This document shows positions 44,873 to 56,789 of a DNA stretch of 64,000 nucleotides, in pieces. Position 1 is the first letter of the stretch. Each line of letters starts with the position of its first letter. The notes below the pieces were generated by a model. It saw only the letters and a program-made list of their open reading frames with translations, was not told where the DNA came from and ran no database searches. The stretch is taken from contig JBAMJV010003307.1 of assembly GCA_037951105.1 (NCBI GenBank), positions 124,001 to 188,000 on the forward strand. The letters run 5' to 3'. The translations under genes and the position numbers were made by a program. The stretch comes from Echinarachnius parma (lineage: Eukaryota; Echinodermata; Echinoidea; Clypeasteroida; Echinarachniidae).

Positions 44873-46624
44873 CAACATGAAAAAGTAACACTGATCTAAA
44901 GACATGGGTTGAGTGTCGTTTGCGCAATGAAATTAAAAGTTGTCATGCTATAATAAAGAGAACAAAAATGTTAATGTCTGTACATAGACAAATTCCTTTT
45001 CGATCAAAACCATTTATAACATGAAAACTTTTCTGGGTCAAATACGTTCTATGCAAAGAAGTGGCTTTACAATTATTAAATGAAGGGGGGAACAAAATGA
45101 AAATCCAGTCTTTAATGAGGCAGAGACTTACAATAATAATCCTGAGGGAACAAAACCAAACTAATTGGCATCATTGCCGTGTACTGAATTGCTCACAAAT
45201 AATGATCAACATGTTTTGTCTACGCTGACGTCAAACCATCTCGCTACCCGACCGACTTCAAAACATATTATATATTCCATTGTTCAGCATTTTTCTTATA
45301 AATTATGCGTGCATGAATACCAAAAGAAGAAACAACACTTCAATAACAATGCTTCCAGGGTCCACTTATTTCATCTTACCAGGGTTTATTTTTATATTTC
45401 ATGTCATTCATATTTGATATCTCATAAAGGAGGTGCACAGCCCTTTAGAAACATCCCTATTGTTACCGCTAATTAACTTGATTATAAATTTGATTCTGTG
45501 GATGGTGCCATTGATTGCAAAGTCCAACGACTGGTTTAATTCAAGTCAGAAAAGAAGCTAGGAATTAATGTTTCCAAGAATGATTGAAAAATATATTTCT
45601 CAATCAAATTTAATTAAACACAGATATTGAAGATAAGAACATACATTAGTACACTACATGCACTGCACTTGTTCAAAAAAGGGGCATTGATCAGAAATCC
45701 TAAGTGTGAGTTAAATTTTTCCTCAAAGCAAAATTAAAATTGTACACAGATCTCGTAGATAATAAGAGCAAAATCTACATGTACAGCATTGTTGTCTTCC
45801 AATACACTTTTGTATACAAAATCAACCGAAATATTCAACCTAAATAATTCTCTGGCTCCACGGCTTCCATACAAAAATACTAAAAGTAGGTTGTACCGTC
45901 TTCGGGGGAACTTATAAGGCCAAACGGCGTTACAGATTTATTCTTTATTTTTTTATGAATAAAAATCAGCGTATTAATCAATAATGATCTAGATACAAGG
46001 GACAAGGATGCTCCTGACAATTCCAACAAAATTTTAAAACATGAACCTTCAAATAAGCAGGCCATTCTATAATGTCGGTTGAGAAAGAGGGGGGGCGCTA
46101 TTTATATAAAAGTCACTTGTGTACTTCAGAGAAAATCATGTTTATAGTTTCGGAGTCTTGTAGAAACCAAGATAAGCTCCCTTTTTTGTTATAAATCTTC
46201 CCAAATTACTAGTAATAGAAATAATCCTGATAATAAATAAAATAATATATATATAATACAATTGAATTTACTTCGAGAAGGCTCCAACCTCAAAATGGTA
46301 TGCAGAACTCAATTTAGCCCAAAATTGTCTTAACGACCTTCTTACTCTCACTCAAAGATAAGTAGATTGGGGGTGAGGAACCCTAATTGTGCTTCTGGCG
46401 AATTTCTGCTACGTGAAATCAAAGTAATGACCGAATCTCACTTGGCATAGAGCAGAACCAAAATATACTTGTTGTTAATTAATTACATTACTACAGTGTC
46501 TCATATTTCCTATTTTTCTCCCTTCCCCCCCCCCCCTTTTTTTTTAGGGGGGGGGGGGGTGGGGCAGGTGGAAGCCTTATCAAATAATAGCCAACTAAGA
46601 TTCTATATATATTAAGATCCATGT

Positions 46625-46720
46625 ATTTAGCTCTGTGGTAGCACTGGCAGGAATGCTCTCCAGGGAGTGGAAAGGTGTACCGTAAGTGATGGATTGATTG
46701 CTGTACTCCGATAATCATAT
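46625..46720 (+). repeat. SINE core fragment
   Basis: ACTGGCAGGAATGCTCTCCA then GGGAGTGGAAAGGTGTACC matches the core of the SINE at 62594-62945 (ACTGGCTGGAATACTCCCTA then GGGAGTGG). It is followed by the related GGATTGATTGCTGT. The tRNA head is missing. Confidence 0.65.
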
Positions 46721-47019
46721 CAGAAGTAGGACTGACGGAGAAAACAACACTGATTATTATTACTACTGTAATCTGACATTTGTGTCTGCAATTTTTCCAT
46801 GAAATTAATTCACTTCTGGATACTTTTCACAGAAACTAAGTTCTATTGACACTAACATTTTAGATTGTATGATCATGAAAAAAATACAAGTGTTTTTTGT
46901 TACTACAACTCAGAAAAGGAGAACCATTCAATCAATTCCAAAGAAGTTTATATTTTCCCTTTATCAAGAAAACACTTGTTTACAAACATGATTTCGAAGA
47001 AAAACATGGCCCATTGTGG

Positions 47020-47375
47020 ATAAAAGCAGATAAAACCTGTTTGTAAACACTTATTTGGGTGAATATATTTATGTTGTTTTAGACTTAACAACACCTTGGT
47101 TTACATAAATGCACAAACTATCCAGTTTTCTAGAAATCGGCACATTACAAACATTTTTTTGAATTTACACATCATTTTTGTTTGTCAGGGAAATATGATC
47201 ATACAAAACAGGTAGAAGATACTTGTTTACAAACACTTGGTAGTAGTTGGGAGAAATATATTTCTATAAACTCTATAAACAACCTCTTGGGTTTCATAAA
47301 TGCACAAACACTCCAGTTATCGGGAGATTTGGACATCACAATATTTGTGCAAGTTTTCCACCCAACATTCTTTTT
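47020..47375. repeat. Direct duplication, ~175-bp unit
   Basis: TTGTTTACAAACACTTG, AATATATTTCTATAAA, GTTTCATAAATGCACAAAC, CTCCAGTTATCGGGAGATTT occur twice (from about 47035 and 47215) with moderate divergence. Confidence 0.65.
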
Positions 47376-47448
47376 TGATTTGAAAGAAATGACAGCCCCA
47401 GTGGTACATGGCTCATGTAAGCTTTGTAAGAAAACATCTACCCAATAA

Positions 47449-47806
47449 GGCTCGTTCACACAGACATATTTAATATTGGGATTTGAATCGCAATCAGAAT
47501 TTTTATATTATTTGCACCCATTCACACATGGGAAAAATCGCACTAGCTCAGACCGCATACAGAACCGCATGCGTACATAATGACCAAAGCGCTTGGCATG
47601 ATGGGATATCAAATTTGGATCTTTTTATTTTTCTGTTGACCGTTCACACACGCAGCCTGCGCTGCAAATAATCATGATTATTCCCCAAATAATCACAATT
47701 ATTTCCCCAAAATCGCAGAACATCATGATTAGAAATTTGTATGTCCACAAGACAAAAACTTATGAAATCTTAATCTTGCATTAATTTATGTGCGTGTGAA
47801 CGGGCC
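47449..47806. repeat. Harbinger-like MITE, TAA target
   Basis: GGCTCGTTCACAC at the left pairs with GTGTGAACGGGCC at the right; TAA lies on each side (47446-47448, 47807-47809). It is 358 bp. Several internal repeats (CGTTCACACACGCAGCC, AATAATCATGATTATT). 3-bp TAA duplications are typical of PIF/Harbinger. Confidence 0.8.
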
Positions 47807-48129
47807 TAATATGTCTTTGCGGGAGTAAACAACAGGAGTGTATTTTCCTCTACATCTCAATTTGCTTAGGTCTCTGGGCATCTCAAGGGGCTTGTACTAG
47901 TATTACAGAAAAATAGATTAGCAACAGCTTAGAATGTTAGTTTCAATTTTCAAATTCTCGTGCTTTTGTTTTTCTTAAAATTCTTCAATCTTGTATCATT
48001 TTTCTGTTTTTCCTACACTTAATGTTTCATGGTAAGGAAGAAATGCAAAGTCCTATTTTGGAAATGCAGTTAATGTTGCTGGAAACCGAAGGCCGTAATT
48101 TGGTAACCTCATACAATATAAATAAGGAT

Positions 48130-48800
48130 TTTAAGATGCATTTCCCAAAAGTAACAAGTGTTGATGGGAAAATCTCCGCAAAAAGTAATTTTCCCTGATT
48201 TTATCTTTAAGATGGCAAAGTTAATATCTTTGGTCTAATTAGCAATAGAGATGGGTGAAACAAAGATAAGTTACCAATTGATTGATGTCATCAATCAACT
48301 TTTTTCTTAAGAAGACAAAGTTAATCTTGACTTATGATGGCACAGTTTATATCTTTGGTCTAATTAGCAAGTAAAAGAGGATGAAACCAGGAAAACTTGT
48401 CTGACTGATGATGTCACCAATCTTCTATTCCTCATTTTGTAAAAAAAATAAAATGTTGAAACTTGAAAATACATTTCCCAAAACCTTACAAGTATTAATG
48501 GGGACAATCCCCTTTCCAAGCAATTTGCCCTGATGATCTATTAACTCTGATTTTAACCTGATCGTTTGCGTGAAGTATCCAAATTCGGATAATATGGAGG
48601 ATTTAGTCTCCAAATTTGGATACTCTCCACTGCCGTCGAAAGCGTCTACAGTGTGAAAGGTCCAAGTGATTTTGATTGAATGTTCACAAAGAAGAACCAA
48701 CCACTTGACTGATGATGTCAACACTCAACTTTATCATAAGAGGGCAAAGTTAATATCTTCTATCTCGTCTAATTAGCAGGAGAGAGTACAAAACAAGCAG
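48130..48800. repeat. Tandem duplication next to exon 48808-48990, with exon 3'-edge copies
   Basis: Blocks CATTTCCCAAAA, GTTGATGGGAAAATC / ATTAATGGGGACAATC, GGCAAAGTTAATATCTTTGG, TCTAATTAGCAA and exon-edge-like TGACTGATGATGTCACCAAT occur two to three times. Exon-edge matches are near 48263-48300, 48396-48425 and 48704-48722. On the minus strand the second reads KIGDIISQ followed by ACAAGT where the true exon has GTAAGT. The copies lie on the donor side and have lost the donor or altered it. Confidence 0.7.
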
Positions 48801-48807
48801 CACTTAC

Positions 48808-48990
48808 CGACTGACTGATGATGTCCCCAATCTTCTGTTCGTCGTGCCAGTGCTTCAACCGCTCCTCCAACTGCTCCAGGAACTGCTGGTGGTTGAGGAG
48901 GATCTCTGGGATCTTGTAGAACATCATATCGATCAAGGCCTGATCACAGAGGTTTGCATTCTCAGGACTCTTCAGCGGATTCAGGTAGTT
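48808..48990 (-). CDS. ARHGEF17: ARHGEF17-like RhoGEF, DH-domain exon (N-terminal half)
   Basis: This exon encodes 61 residues, beginning NYLNPLKSPENANLCDQALI and ending KHWHDEQKIGDIISQS. It covers the DH segment after helix 1 through conserved region 2. The family pattern recalled from vertebrate ARHGEF17 (Y-x-x-P-L-K ... LCDPxLVDEIFxQIPELLEHHEQFLEQ ... W-x-x-QQK-x-G) is clearly matched. The acceptor is TTTGTTCAG before AAC; the donor is TCG followed by GTAAGT; both borders are phase 0. It joins in frame to FAQQPILDTYSEF of the next exon. The exon upstream with the TExxYV helix was not found in 48991-64000. The first 26 codons are duplicated 118 bp upstream. Confidence 0.93.
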
Positions 48991-49107
48991 CTGAACAAAG
49001 AAACAAGGGGTCAAAAGACACAATTAGAAGACAAATTGATAACTGAATAATTGGTTGGATAAAATGTTTTCGATGAACTGCCATGGGTTGAGATGTCTAT
49101 AATAAGT

Positions 49108-49190
49108 CTTGTAGAACATCATCTCGATCAAGGCCTGATCACAGAGGTTTGCATTCTCAGGACTCTTCAATGGATTCAGGTAGTTCTGAA
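49108..49190 (-). pseudogene. Copy of the 5' edge of the 48808-48990 exon
   Basis: It repeats the acceptor (TTTTGTTCAG) and the first 26 codons (NYLNPLKSPENANLCDQALI then EMMFYK). There are only a few base differences, one of which is D to E. After CTACAAG the match ends without a donor. High identity suggests a recent duplication; if the copy's acceptor is used, no in-register donor follows. Confidence 0.9.
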
Positions 49191-49994
49191 CAAAAGAAAT
49201 TAGAGAGAGAGGAGACAGAGATTATTATATTGAAGATTAATTGCAATTTTGCAATTTGCATTCATCATTTTGCAATGGAAAATATGTATTGTTCAGTTGG
49301 TTGCAATTGTATATCTTTGACTTTTACTATGTATTCTTTGTTTGGTATTTGTTGTATATTCTTCATGAGACATCTTAGTCTTCTGACTAGGGCCTTGTAT
49401 CTATTTAATAAAGATAATTCTACACAAAGAAACAGAATACAGAGATATAGAACTTGATGGTATGTCTATTAAAAGCTAATGATTATCTGGAATAGTGTAG
49501 AAGATCACTTCACTGGCTATGGGCCTTATAAATGCCCTTTACTTTATTTGTTATTTTCAGAGGAATCTACTTTCTATTTTCTCCTCTTTACAGCATTTGC
49601 CCCACTCATATCAGAGTGTAGTCCATTGCCATTCATTCAGTGAGCATAAATTACCAACATACACATGTATGTACGCAAAAGTACTTCTGTCAATCCTACA
49701 GTCACTCTTACCCCTAATATCTGGGCCTGGCAGTACCACTAACATATGACCACTCTCAATTCACTTCCTCAGTCCCATATCATTCAAATTCATGTCATGT
49801 TCCAGGCAGTTTGTCCCACTTATTTCAAAGTGCATCAATCTCCCTCCGTTCAACTAGTGCTCGTGCCCGAGAACCAAAATGAGTCACTCAGACAAGCAAT
49901 TTGTGATCACAGAACCTACTTTTCTGCCAACCAAAAATGGCACGCTTATTTAACCCATTCAAGATTACAGGCAAACGTGTGTGTAGTGCCCAAC

Positions 49995-50140
49995 TATTAA
50001 AGGAAAACAAGAAAGTGGCCACTAAAGACAGTTGACCTCTATAGACAGTACAGTTTCTTTCACATCATTTTTATCTGCATGGGGGTCAATTTTGTTGGCC
50101 ACTATAGACAGGTTGATTGCTTTTGACAGGTTTGACAGTA
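49995..50140. repeat. Degenerate mariner-like MITE
   Basis: GTGGCCACTAAAGACAG, GACCTCTATAGACAG, TTGGCCACTATAGACAGGTT and GACAGGTTTGACAGTA are shared with 35545-35723. Confidence 0.55.
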
Positions 50141-50197
50141 TATGATTTTGGGAATAACATACATTCTACATAGACCCAGCCCGAGTCCTCAACAAGT

Positions 50198-50362
50198 TGA
50201 CACATTTTCTATATGGAGCCCTGTATTAACTCTATGGGGAAAGCAAATTCTGGTATGGAAATGGTTAACGCCCTCAGTCCCAAATGAAAGATATCGTGCA
50301 TTGTCTATGGGGCCCTGTATTAACTTTATGGGGATTTCAAAGTCTAGTAGGGAAAGGGTTAA
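50198..50362. repeat. Two M3-type MITE fragments in tandem
   Basis: GGAGCCCTGTATTAACTCTA, TGGGGAAAGCAAATTCTGGT, GAAATGGTTAA and then GGGGCCCTGTATTAACTTTA, TTTCAAAGTCTAGTAGGGA, AAGGGTTAA. A duplicated CCCAAATGAAAGATAT / TCCGAATGAAAGATAT lies beside each. Confidence 0.6.
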
Positions 50363-50769
50363 CTCCCTAAGTTCCGAATGAAAGATATTGTGCAGGGAAT
50401 CAGCGAAGCTCACATTCCTAAGTAGTACAGTATGTTGATGGTTAAACTCCCATAGCTGCTAGCCTGGATTCTGCCAGTGTCATATACAGTTTAAGTTCGG
50501 TCCCCTGAATCTGGAGGCAAAGAGAGATAATCCCCCTCCCACTCTTCTCATCTCCGGCTTTCCCCCCCTCTGCATCTGTCCACTTTTCCACTCTTCCACT
50601 CTTGGCCGAGGGCTGAGGGGTTACTTGGCGGTCACAATATTTCTTGTTCAATTTGGGAAGATCTTGTTCAATTTGGCAAAAAGTGCGGCAAAGACAAGTA
50701 TTCTTGCTTCGCATTCTGAAAATGCATTCAAGGATATACATAAGTAGCAAGTTTCTCTCTGTCTCATAC

Positions 50770-51010
50770 ACACATGCATGCACACACACACACACGTTTT
50801 TTGTTTCAATTTTGACTCTCAAGCATTTTCATGAAACTGTATGATTTATTCAAATCTGTACACATACATGCAAACAAACATACATACATACATATATAAA
50901 TACATACATACTTGCATACATACATGTACAAACATACATACATGTACAAACATACATACATGTACATTCATAAATACACACATACATACACACAACTGTG
51001 CAGACACACA
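50770..51010. repeat. (CA)n/(CATA)n microsatellite cluster
   Basis: CACACACACACACACG is followed by ACATACATACATA and three ACATACATACATGTACAAAC-like units. The Tyr/His/Thr-rich frames across it are repeat artefacts. Confidence 0.9.
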
Positions 51011-51109
51011 TAAATTGACCACATAGCATTTATAAGCACAGTAGCCTTCCACTCCCAACCTACATGCACCAACAAGTGTCACAAATCTCCATTAGATGTG
51101 AACTGAACA

Positions 51110-51400
51110 CAACTACAGATAGTGATTATCTAAAGGAAACAAGAAAAGTGGTCACTGTAGACAGGTAACCTCTACAGATAGGTTCCATTAAACAGTCAAA
51201 CCTGTATATAGTGATTATCTAAGGGAAACAAGAAAAGTGGTCACTGTAGACAGGTGACCTCTATAGACAGGTTCCATCACATATTACAATCAAACCTGTG
51301 TATAGTGACGACCTAAAGTGAAACAAGAAAAGTGGCCACTGTAGACATGTTCCATAACATTGCTTTTCTGGTGGCCACTATAGGCAGGTTGGCTGCAATT
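51110..51400. repeat. Tandem mariner-like MITE fragments
   Basis: Three diverged blocks share AACCTGTATATAGTGATTAT, CTAAGGGAAACAAGAAAAGT, GTCACTGTAGACAGGTGACC. They are related to 35545-35723. Confidence 0.65.
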
Positions 51401-51659
51401 CATTTTATCCATTCACCTACTTCAAAGGTAACCTTGGACTACTTTATAAAATAATGTTCAACCCGCTCGAGCTCATTGGAGATACGCCGCCCCGATTGAT
51501 TCAAACACCGTCAACATTTTTTTGTCCCAAGTTTTTATTTGGAGACGAACAGGACTCTTCTCAACACCCACTCAATCTATATTTGGTATCAGATATACAG
51601 GAGCGAGTAATCGATGTGGGAGGCCCGAAGAATATAGGTCTATGAATGAACTATCATAG

Positions 51660-51905
51660 ATAAAAGGCACCATGTACAATTGGGAAATAAATACAGTGAA
51701 ACCTGTGTTATAAATACCACCCGGCGAAGACATAAAAAGTGTCTTTATAGACAGGTTCATTTACATGTAAAAGGCTTTCTAGAGATATACATAATGTACA
51801 AAAGGCACCATGTAACTGGGAAACGAATATACAATGAAACCTGTCTATAAAGACCACCTGAGGAAAACATACTTAGTGGTCTATATGAGCAGGTTCTGTT
51901 TCTAT
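51660..51905. repeat. Duplicated MITE-containing block
   Basis: AAAAGGCACCATGTA, ACTGGGAAACGAATA / ATTGGGAAATAAATA, CAGTGAAACCTGTGTTATAA and TCTTTATAGACAGGTTC occur twice. The end ACAATGAAACCTGTCTATAA is a mariner-type MITE terminus. Confidence 0.6.
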
Positions 51906-51996
51906 GGAACTATAACAAATCATTCCAAAGAACAAAGAATCATAAATTATGATATTGGTATATGATTGAAGTCTCAAATACATCTATTGGATGAGA

Positions 51997-52076
51997 TTAA
52001 CCTGTTGCTTACGGGAACCTGTTGGGTTATGTACAAAGTCTATGGGGATTTCAGAATCTCGTAGTGAACGGGTTAA
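51997..52076. repeat. TTAA MITE, family M3, reference copy
   Basis: TTAACCTGTTGCTTACGGGA, ACCTGTTGGGTTATGTACAA, AGTCTATGGGGATTTCAGAA and CTCGTAGTGAACGGGTTAA. It is 80 bp, TTAA at both ends, with short inverted ends TTAACC...GGGTTAA. At least a dozen relatives occur in the window. Confidence 0.8.
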
Positions 52077-52219
52077 TGGAACTATTTACATGTCATCATA
52101 TGAATCCTGCTAACATGTATATTTCCCATTGAGGGAACTGTTGAAGTGGTCTATGGATTATTAATCTGTCATAATCGTATCAACTGTAGAAGGACTATTG
52201 CAGAATAGACCTTTGTCAA

Positions 52220-52659
52220 TTAAAGAGATCTACATGTAGTAACTTTGTTGAAATGGGCAAAAGGGGATGAATGGTTGATAAAATTTGTATAGAAATGGGC
52301 AAAAAGGGATGAATGGTTGATCAAATTTGTATTTGTGTGATCTAATATATCCACTAAGTAAGGTGAGCAAATTTTATGTTAAATTGATATTATTTGGCAA
52401 AGTAATGAGGGAAAATGCAAAGTGATTTTCACGAACTCATTGCACTGACTTTGTACACAGTTATAACTGTCCGGTGCATAATTAAAAATCTGAACACTTC
52501 AATCATAAATATCTTTTTTATGAAAGGGAAATAGAAAAAAACCTAAAGCAGTTCCATGCTTGTATTGGTAATACAAATGCAACAAGGTATGAGAGAACCA
52601 CTAGATGTCTAAGTAAGTTTGTGGATTTGGACAATGTTACTACATGTAGATACCTTTAA
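52220..52659. repeat. TTAA MITE, family M1, inverted, with internal duplication
   Basis: TTAAAGAGATCTACATGTAG opens and TACATGTAGATACCTTTAA closes it. GGGCAAAAGGGATGAATGGT then TGAT is present twice (52257 and 52303), so the copy is longer than the family norm. Confidence 0.75.
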
Positions 52660-53392
52660 GACATCATAATCCTGCTAATAATTTACCAACCATGCACACC
52701 AGTGAAGTAGCAGTTTTCCCCTCTTTAAACCACTGAAGTGGTTGTAGTATCACGTAAATAGAGACAGGACAAAAATGACAAATGAACGACAAGTGGAATT
52801 TTGCTTGAAACTGCCCGACTTGCTATTCTAAGAAAACATCTCAAAATAGTTACTGTTTTACCATATTTCCCTTCAAATTTATAAGCTTGCTTTTCTAAGT
52901 AAGCATCCAAAAATAGTCACTTTGTTTATTAACCATGATTTAATACTTTGTTGTTTGAATTGTAGTTTATTGATTGATTCGCCCACTCAGGTTTGGTTAG
53001 AGATTTGAACAATAACAAAAGATTGAAATAACAATATTACATAACACATTATTCCCATATTATAACATTCAACATTAGCTAAATATTGGTTATTTTTGCA
53101 TTTCATTTTCTCACCGGACAGCAAAATGCATGAAAATCATTTGTTTATCATTTATGTTACCAAGGAGATTTCATGCCCAGAGTAACATTTCTTAAAAGTC
53201 TCATAAAATATTTGGATGTTTGCATTTAAAATTGTGTTATTCCAAGGTTACAAATGGCCTAACATGAATCCAAGTCCAACTTAGAATATGTGTGTAACAC
53301 TCCTTGGTCTTTTATTCTGACTTTCAAGAAGAACAATTTCAGTGACGACTTGAGATGACATTTTGAGTGTCTGCATATCTCCAACATACAGA

Positions 53393-53666
53393 TACGGATC
53401 TAGTAACATTGTCCAAATCCACAAAACTTAATTAGAAATCTAGTGTTTCATACTTTGTTGTATTCGTATTACCAATAGAAGCATGGAACAGGTTTTGGTT
53501 CTTCAAATTTCCCTTACGTTAGAAATATATTTACGATTGAAGTGTTTAGATTTTTAACTATCCACTGGATAGTAATAATGGTGTACAAAGTCGGTGTAAT
53601 ACACATTGTATCAACCACACATCGTTTTTTGCACATGTCAACAAAGTTACTACTAGAGCCCTTTAA
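53393..53666. repeat. TTAA MITE, family M1, shortened
   Basis: GGATCTAGTAACATTGTCCA, TATTACCAATAGAAGCATGG, ACTATCCACTGGATAGTAAT and GTTACTACTAGAGCCCTTTAA. The TTACTCGGCC block is deleted. Confidence 0.7.
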
Positions 53667-54021
53667 ATGATGAATGGACAAATTCATGTTAACAACTTGA
53701 CGGTTTGCTTGGAATCGCCACCATCTACTTGTGAGGTCTACTGAGGAATGAACAATAAATACACGAGTCAAGTGTTTATTACTTTGAACCCACTTTCCAA
53801 TGCTAAATCCTTGTCGTTAGCGTTGGCGAGCAATCAATATAAATAATATGTTCACAACTTACAGGAGGAAGCTGTGTTTCAATTGTTATTCCGAAAGCTA
53901 AAAATAAATGTATTCATTAAGTCAATAAATTTGCACGCCCATGTTTATTTCGGGTAACACTATTTCATCTTCATTGTAAAAAAAAATATTCCATCATAGA
54001 AATCATGTGTCACAAAATCCA

Positions 54022-54347
54022 GGGGGTTGTTTCACAAAGATCCTAAGTTGAACATAACTCTAAGTTGGACTTAGAAACTATGGAAAGCCATTAGTTTCTT
54101 TGAAACAATTTTGTAAACTTAATTTCAAAAGGCATAAAATGTTGATTCAATTCATTGATATTTTCTATTATCAAGAGAATTTCATGTTTTTGATGTAAAA
54201 TTTATGAAAAGTCGAAAAATACTTGCATTCTTGATTTTGAATATATTTTGTTTCAAGGCTACAAATGGCTTTCCATACTTTTTAAGTCAAACTTAGAGTT
54301 AAGTTCAACTTGGGATCTTTGTGAAACACCCCCCCCCCCCCCCCCCC
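54022..54347. repeat. Palindromic MITE family M4, full copy
   Basis: GGGGGTTGTTTCACAAAGAT and TCCTAAGTTGAACATAACTC are mirrored by GAGTTAAGTTCAACTTGGGA then TCTTTGTGAAACACC and a 19-bp C tract. 326 bp. Confidence 0.88.
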
Positions 54348-54576
54348 AGGTCACATAACTATCGCACATGCACTTGCAAGAATTGAGATATATTCATAAC
54401 ACTGAACGGTTTCAATTAATTGGAAATTTGAATGAACTGATATACTATATACGGGACGTCCAGTTTAAAGGCATATTCATCAAATATTTAATTCTTTGTT
54501 TAATATATATTCAGAAATAGTAACAGATTATAAAGGCATGGTGAAAGAAATCATACATGTACATTTTGTGTGTACT

Positions 54577-54654
54577 TAGCCCATTAATGACAATATATTG
54601 TAATCCCATAAAAATCATACACGGTTTACTATGTTCCCGTAGTGAACAGGTTAA
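54577..54654. repeat. TTAA MITE, family M3 copy, inverted
   Basis: TTAGCCCATTAATGACAATA, CCCATAAAAATCATACACGG, TATGTTCCCGTAGTGAACAG, GTTAA. Confidence 0.6.
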
Positions 54655-54965
54655 ATAGCCACCACCATTATAAATCTTGCTTGAAGAACAGATGTATTAT
54701 CGTAGGGATTCATATTTCAAATTATGAAAATATTAATAAGGCTCTTAAAATGACTTTTATAGAATGACTTCCCTTTATTGAGTACTATAAATATATTTAA
54801 GCTCCCATTTCCAAATAAATATATTAAATAGCAACCATTAATCTTGATATCACACAGATTCATATTTCACATGAAGAACAAATTTATGGCTCTTTTATAG
54901 AACTTCCCTATAATAGATACTATAAATATATCTACATATCCATTTGATAATGAATGTATTCTAAA
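54655..54965. repeat. Direct duplication, ~150-175-bp unit
   Basis: ATTCATATTTCAAATTATG / ATTCATATTTCACATGAAG, GGCTCTTTTATAGAACTTCCC, TACTATAAATATAT and CATTTNNNAATAAAT occur twice in order. Confidence 0.65.
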
Positions 54966-55498
54966 ACAACACATGGCTTCACTAAGCAGCGGAATATTAA
55001 GGCCCTTAAACATGTGACATTCTTTGGTAAATTGTGTGATATTAGCATGGTTTTATGTCCAAAGCATGCATGCTTTCATCACTCATTTCAAACATGAAAA
55101 GTGGCTAGCAAAATTGTTTGAACTTGCGTCAATTCGCCGTCTTTTAGGGGACTGTTTTTTCGGTCAATAAGCAGCTGTTAATGCAATAGATTACTATGCA
55201 AGACACTTGCAAGATTCAATCCTTTTTCTTTTATTTGTAAATGTTTAATATACGTTGTCAAGATTAAACATTTAATAGACAAATTCATAATTAATTTAAA
55301 AGCTTCTACGGTATATTTCCACATAGATCTTTACACATGTATCAAATTTAATAGATCAGTAAACTTGTGAATAAAAGTCAAAGCCCGCATTTTTATTTGA
55401 ATAACTTGATTCGTGTTTATATAAGCCATTCCTGAATGAATTTTGATCAAACCATGTACAGTTGTTTTACTTTCAAAATTGTGTGCTTTTCCAACTTA

Positions 55499-55762
55499 TA
55501 CACTCAGTTTTCCTCTATCTTGCAAAAAACAAAATTCAAATGCCCAATGAAAAATCAGAACTTTACTAAATCCCTTTAAAGTTTAATGATGCAAAATCAG
55601 GAGGATACACATACAACTAGATACGTCCAGTATACACTCAGTTTTCCTCTATCTCGCAAAAACAAAATCAAATGCCCTCTGAAAAATAAAAATGTTTACT
55701 TATCCCTTTAATGATGCAAAAGTAGGAGGCTAAAAATACAACCAGATACGACCATAAGTCGC
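55499..55762. repeat. Direct duplication, ~135-bp unit
   Basis: ACACTCAGTTTTCCTCTATC, TGCAAAAAACAAAATTCAAA, TGATGCAAAATCAGGAGG, TACAACTAGATACG in two copies (55501 and 55636 starts). Confidence 0.85.
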
Positions 55763-56510
55763 AATGCGTCCTACTTCTATTTCACTAACGGGACAGCCAG
55801 AATCAACAAACCATTTCTATTTTTAACTTCGACACCTAGAAATCCACTTGAACTTGAATGAATGAATGCTTGGATGGACGGATCATCAATTTGAGGAAGC
55901 TCAATCTACATGTATTTGCAGTTACAAAAATAACACCCACGATTAAACACCACTAAATGGGTGATTTCACACATGAAAACTAGTGAGGTATTAACAACAA
56001 ACAAACAAACAAAATTCAGGCATTATTAACTCCTAACGTGCCAAGCTGGCATTTTTGCCACAAATGCCATAGAGCATTAAAATACCTGGCATGTTAAGAG
56101 TTAATATCAGAGGCCTTTCAGTTCACACATGTGAACAATTGATGTAGGGCAAGTAATATTTCATTAATGGTCAAGTTTGCTCGCACGATCGGGCAACTAA
56201 CATTTCTGTTCATCTGCAAGGGAAATTTGTTTCAACCAAAAATGCATGAGCCCTAAAATAGGAATAAATACATTTCGTTTCATTGTATTTTCAAGGAATG
56301 ATTATGACTATCGTTATTGTATTTTTTCTTTTGTTTTACATTGTTTTTTGGGGGGGAAGTAAATTTTCTGTTCAGTAAAATTTGTTCAAGTAAAATTTGA
56401 AAATGCATTATTTTACTTGCCAGAATGGGCCAGTAGAAAACACCATTAGTGTGGAGGCTTGCATTGTGTAAGGGGAGGTATATCACCAAACAAGGAATTG
56501 CATCCATTTA

Positions 56511-56742
56511 TGCTACGGTCACAAATGCTCCGATTTGGGCTACGGCGCCCGTACGATGCCACTTTTAGGTGAAATCTTGCGGGAATCTTGCGGCGCCCGC
56601 ACGGGTGCCGTGGCTATCGTACGGTCGCCGTTGCATTTTTCCTTGCTGTACGATGTCAAAAATTTGTTTAACGCGGAGTTAAACAAAAATGCATCGTACG
56701 ATTTTTTACTTGCCGTAAGCCCGTAGACACATCATAGAGATG
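56511..56742. repeat. Truncated copy of family M5 MITE
   Basis: TGCTACGGTCACAAATGCTC, preceded by TA, then sequence about 93% like 43750-43975 by eye. It breaks off near 56742, so the right half is missing. Confidence 0.85.
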
Positions 56743-56789
56743 CATTTTTTTCTGAAAGATTGTCCTACATGGTGATGTACATAGGCACC

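Larger units (their letters stand above)
25659..48807 (-). other. Intron of ARHGEF17-like gene (23 kb)
   Basis: The intron runs from the GTAAGT donor after exon 48808-48990 to the GCACAG acceptor at 25659, phase 0. It contains the complete DNA transposon 27302-32735 and many MITEs listed separately. In 26100-27290, 32760-33160, 34730-35540, 36560-37320, 37620-38400, 39480-40500, 42900-43740, 44340-46500 and 47830-48130 I see no exon or RNA gene, only AT-rich sequence and repeat fragments. Confidence 0.8.

Noticed and set aside
53855-53895. Possible 33-36-bp minus-strand microexon ending at GTAAGT (53859)
   Set aside because: Only the donor is convincing. The acceptor context is weak and the peptide does not match the missing DH helix-1 segment.
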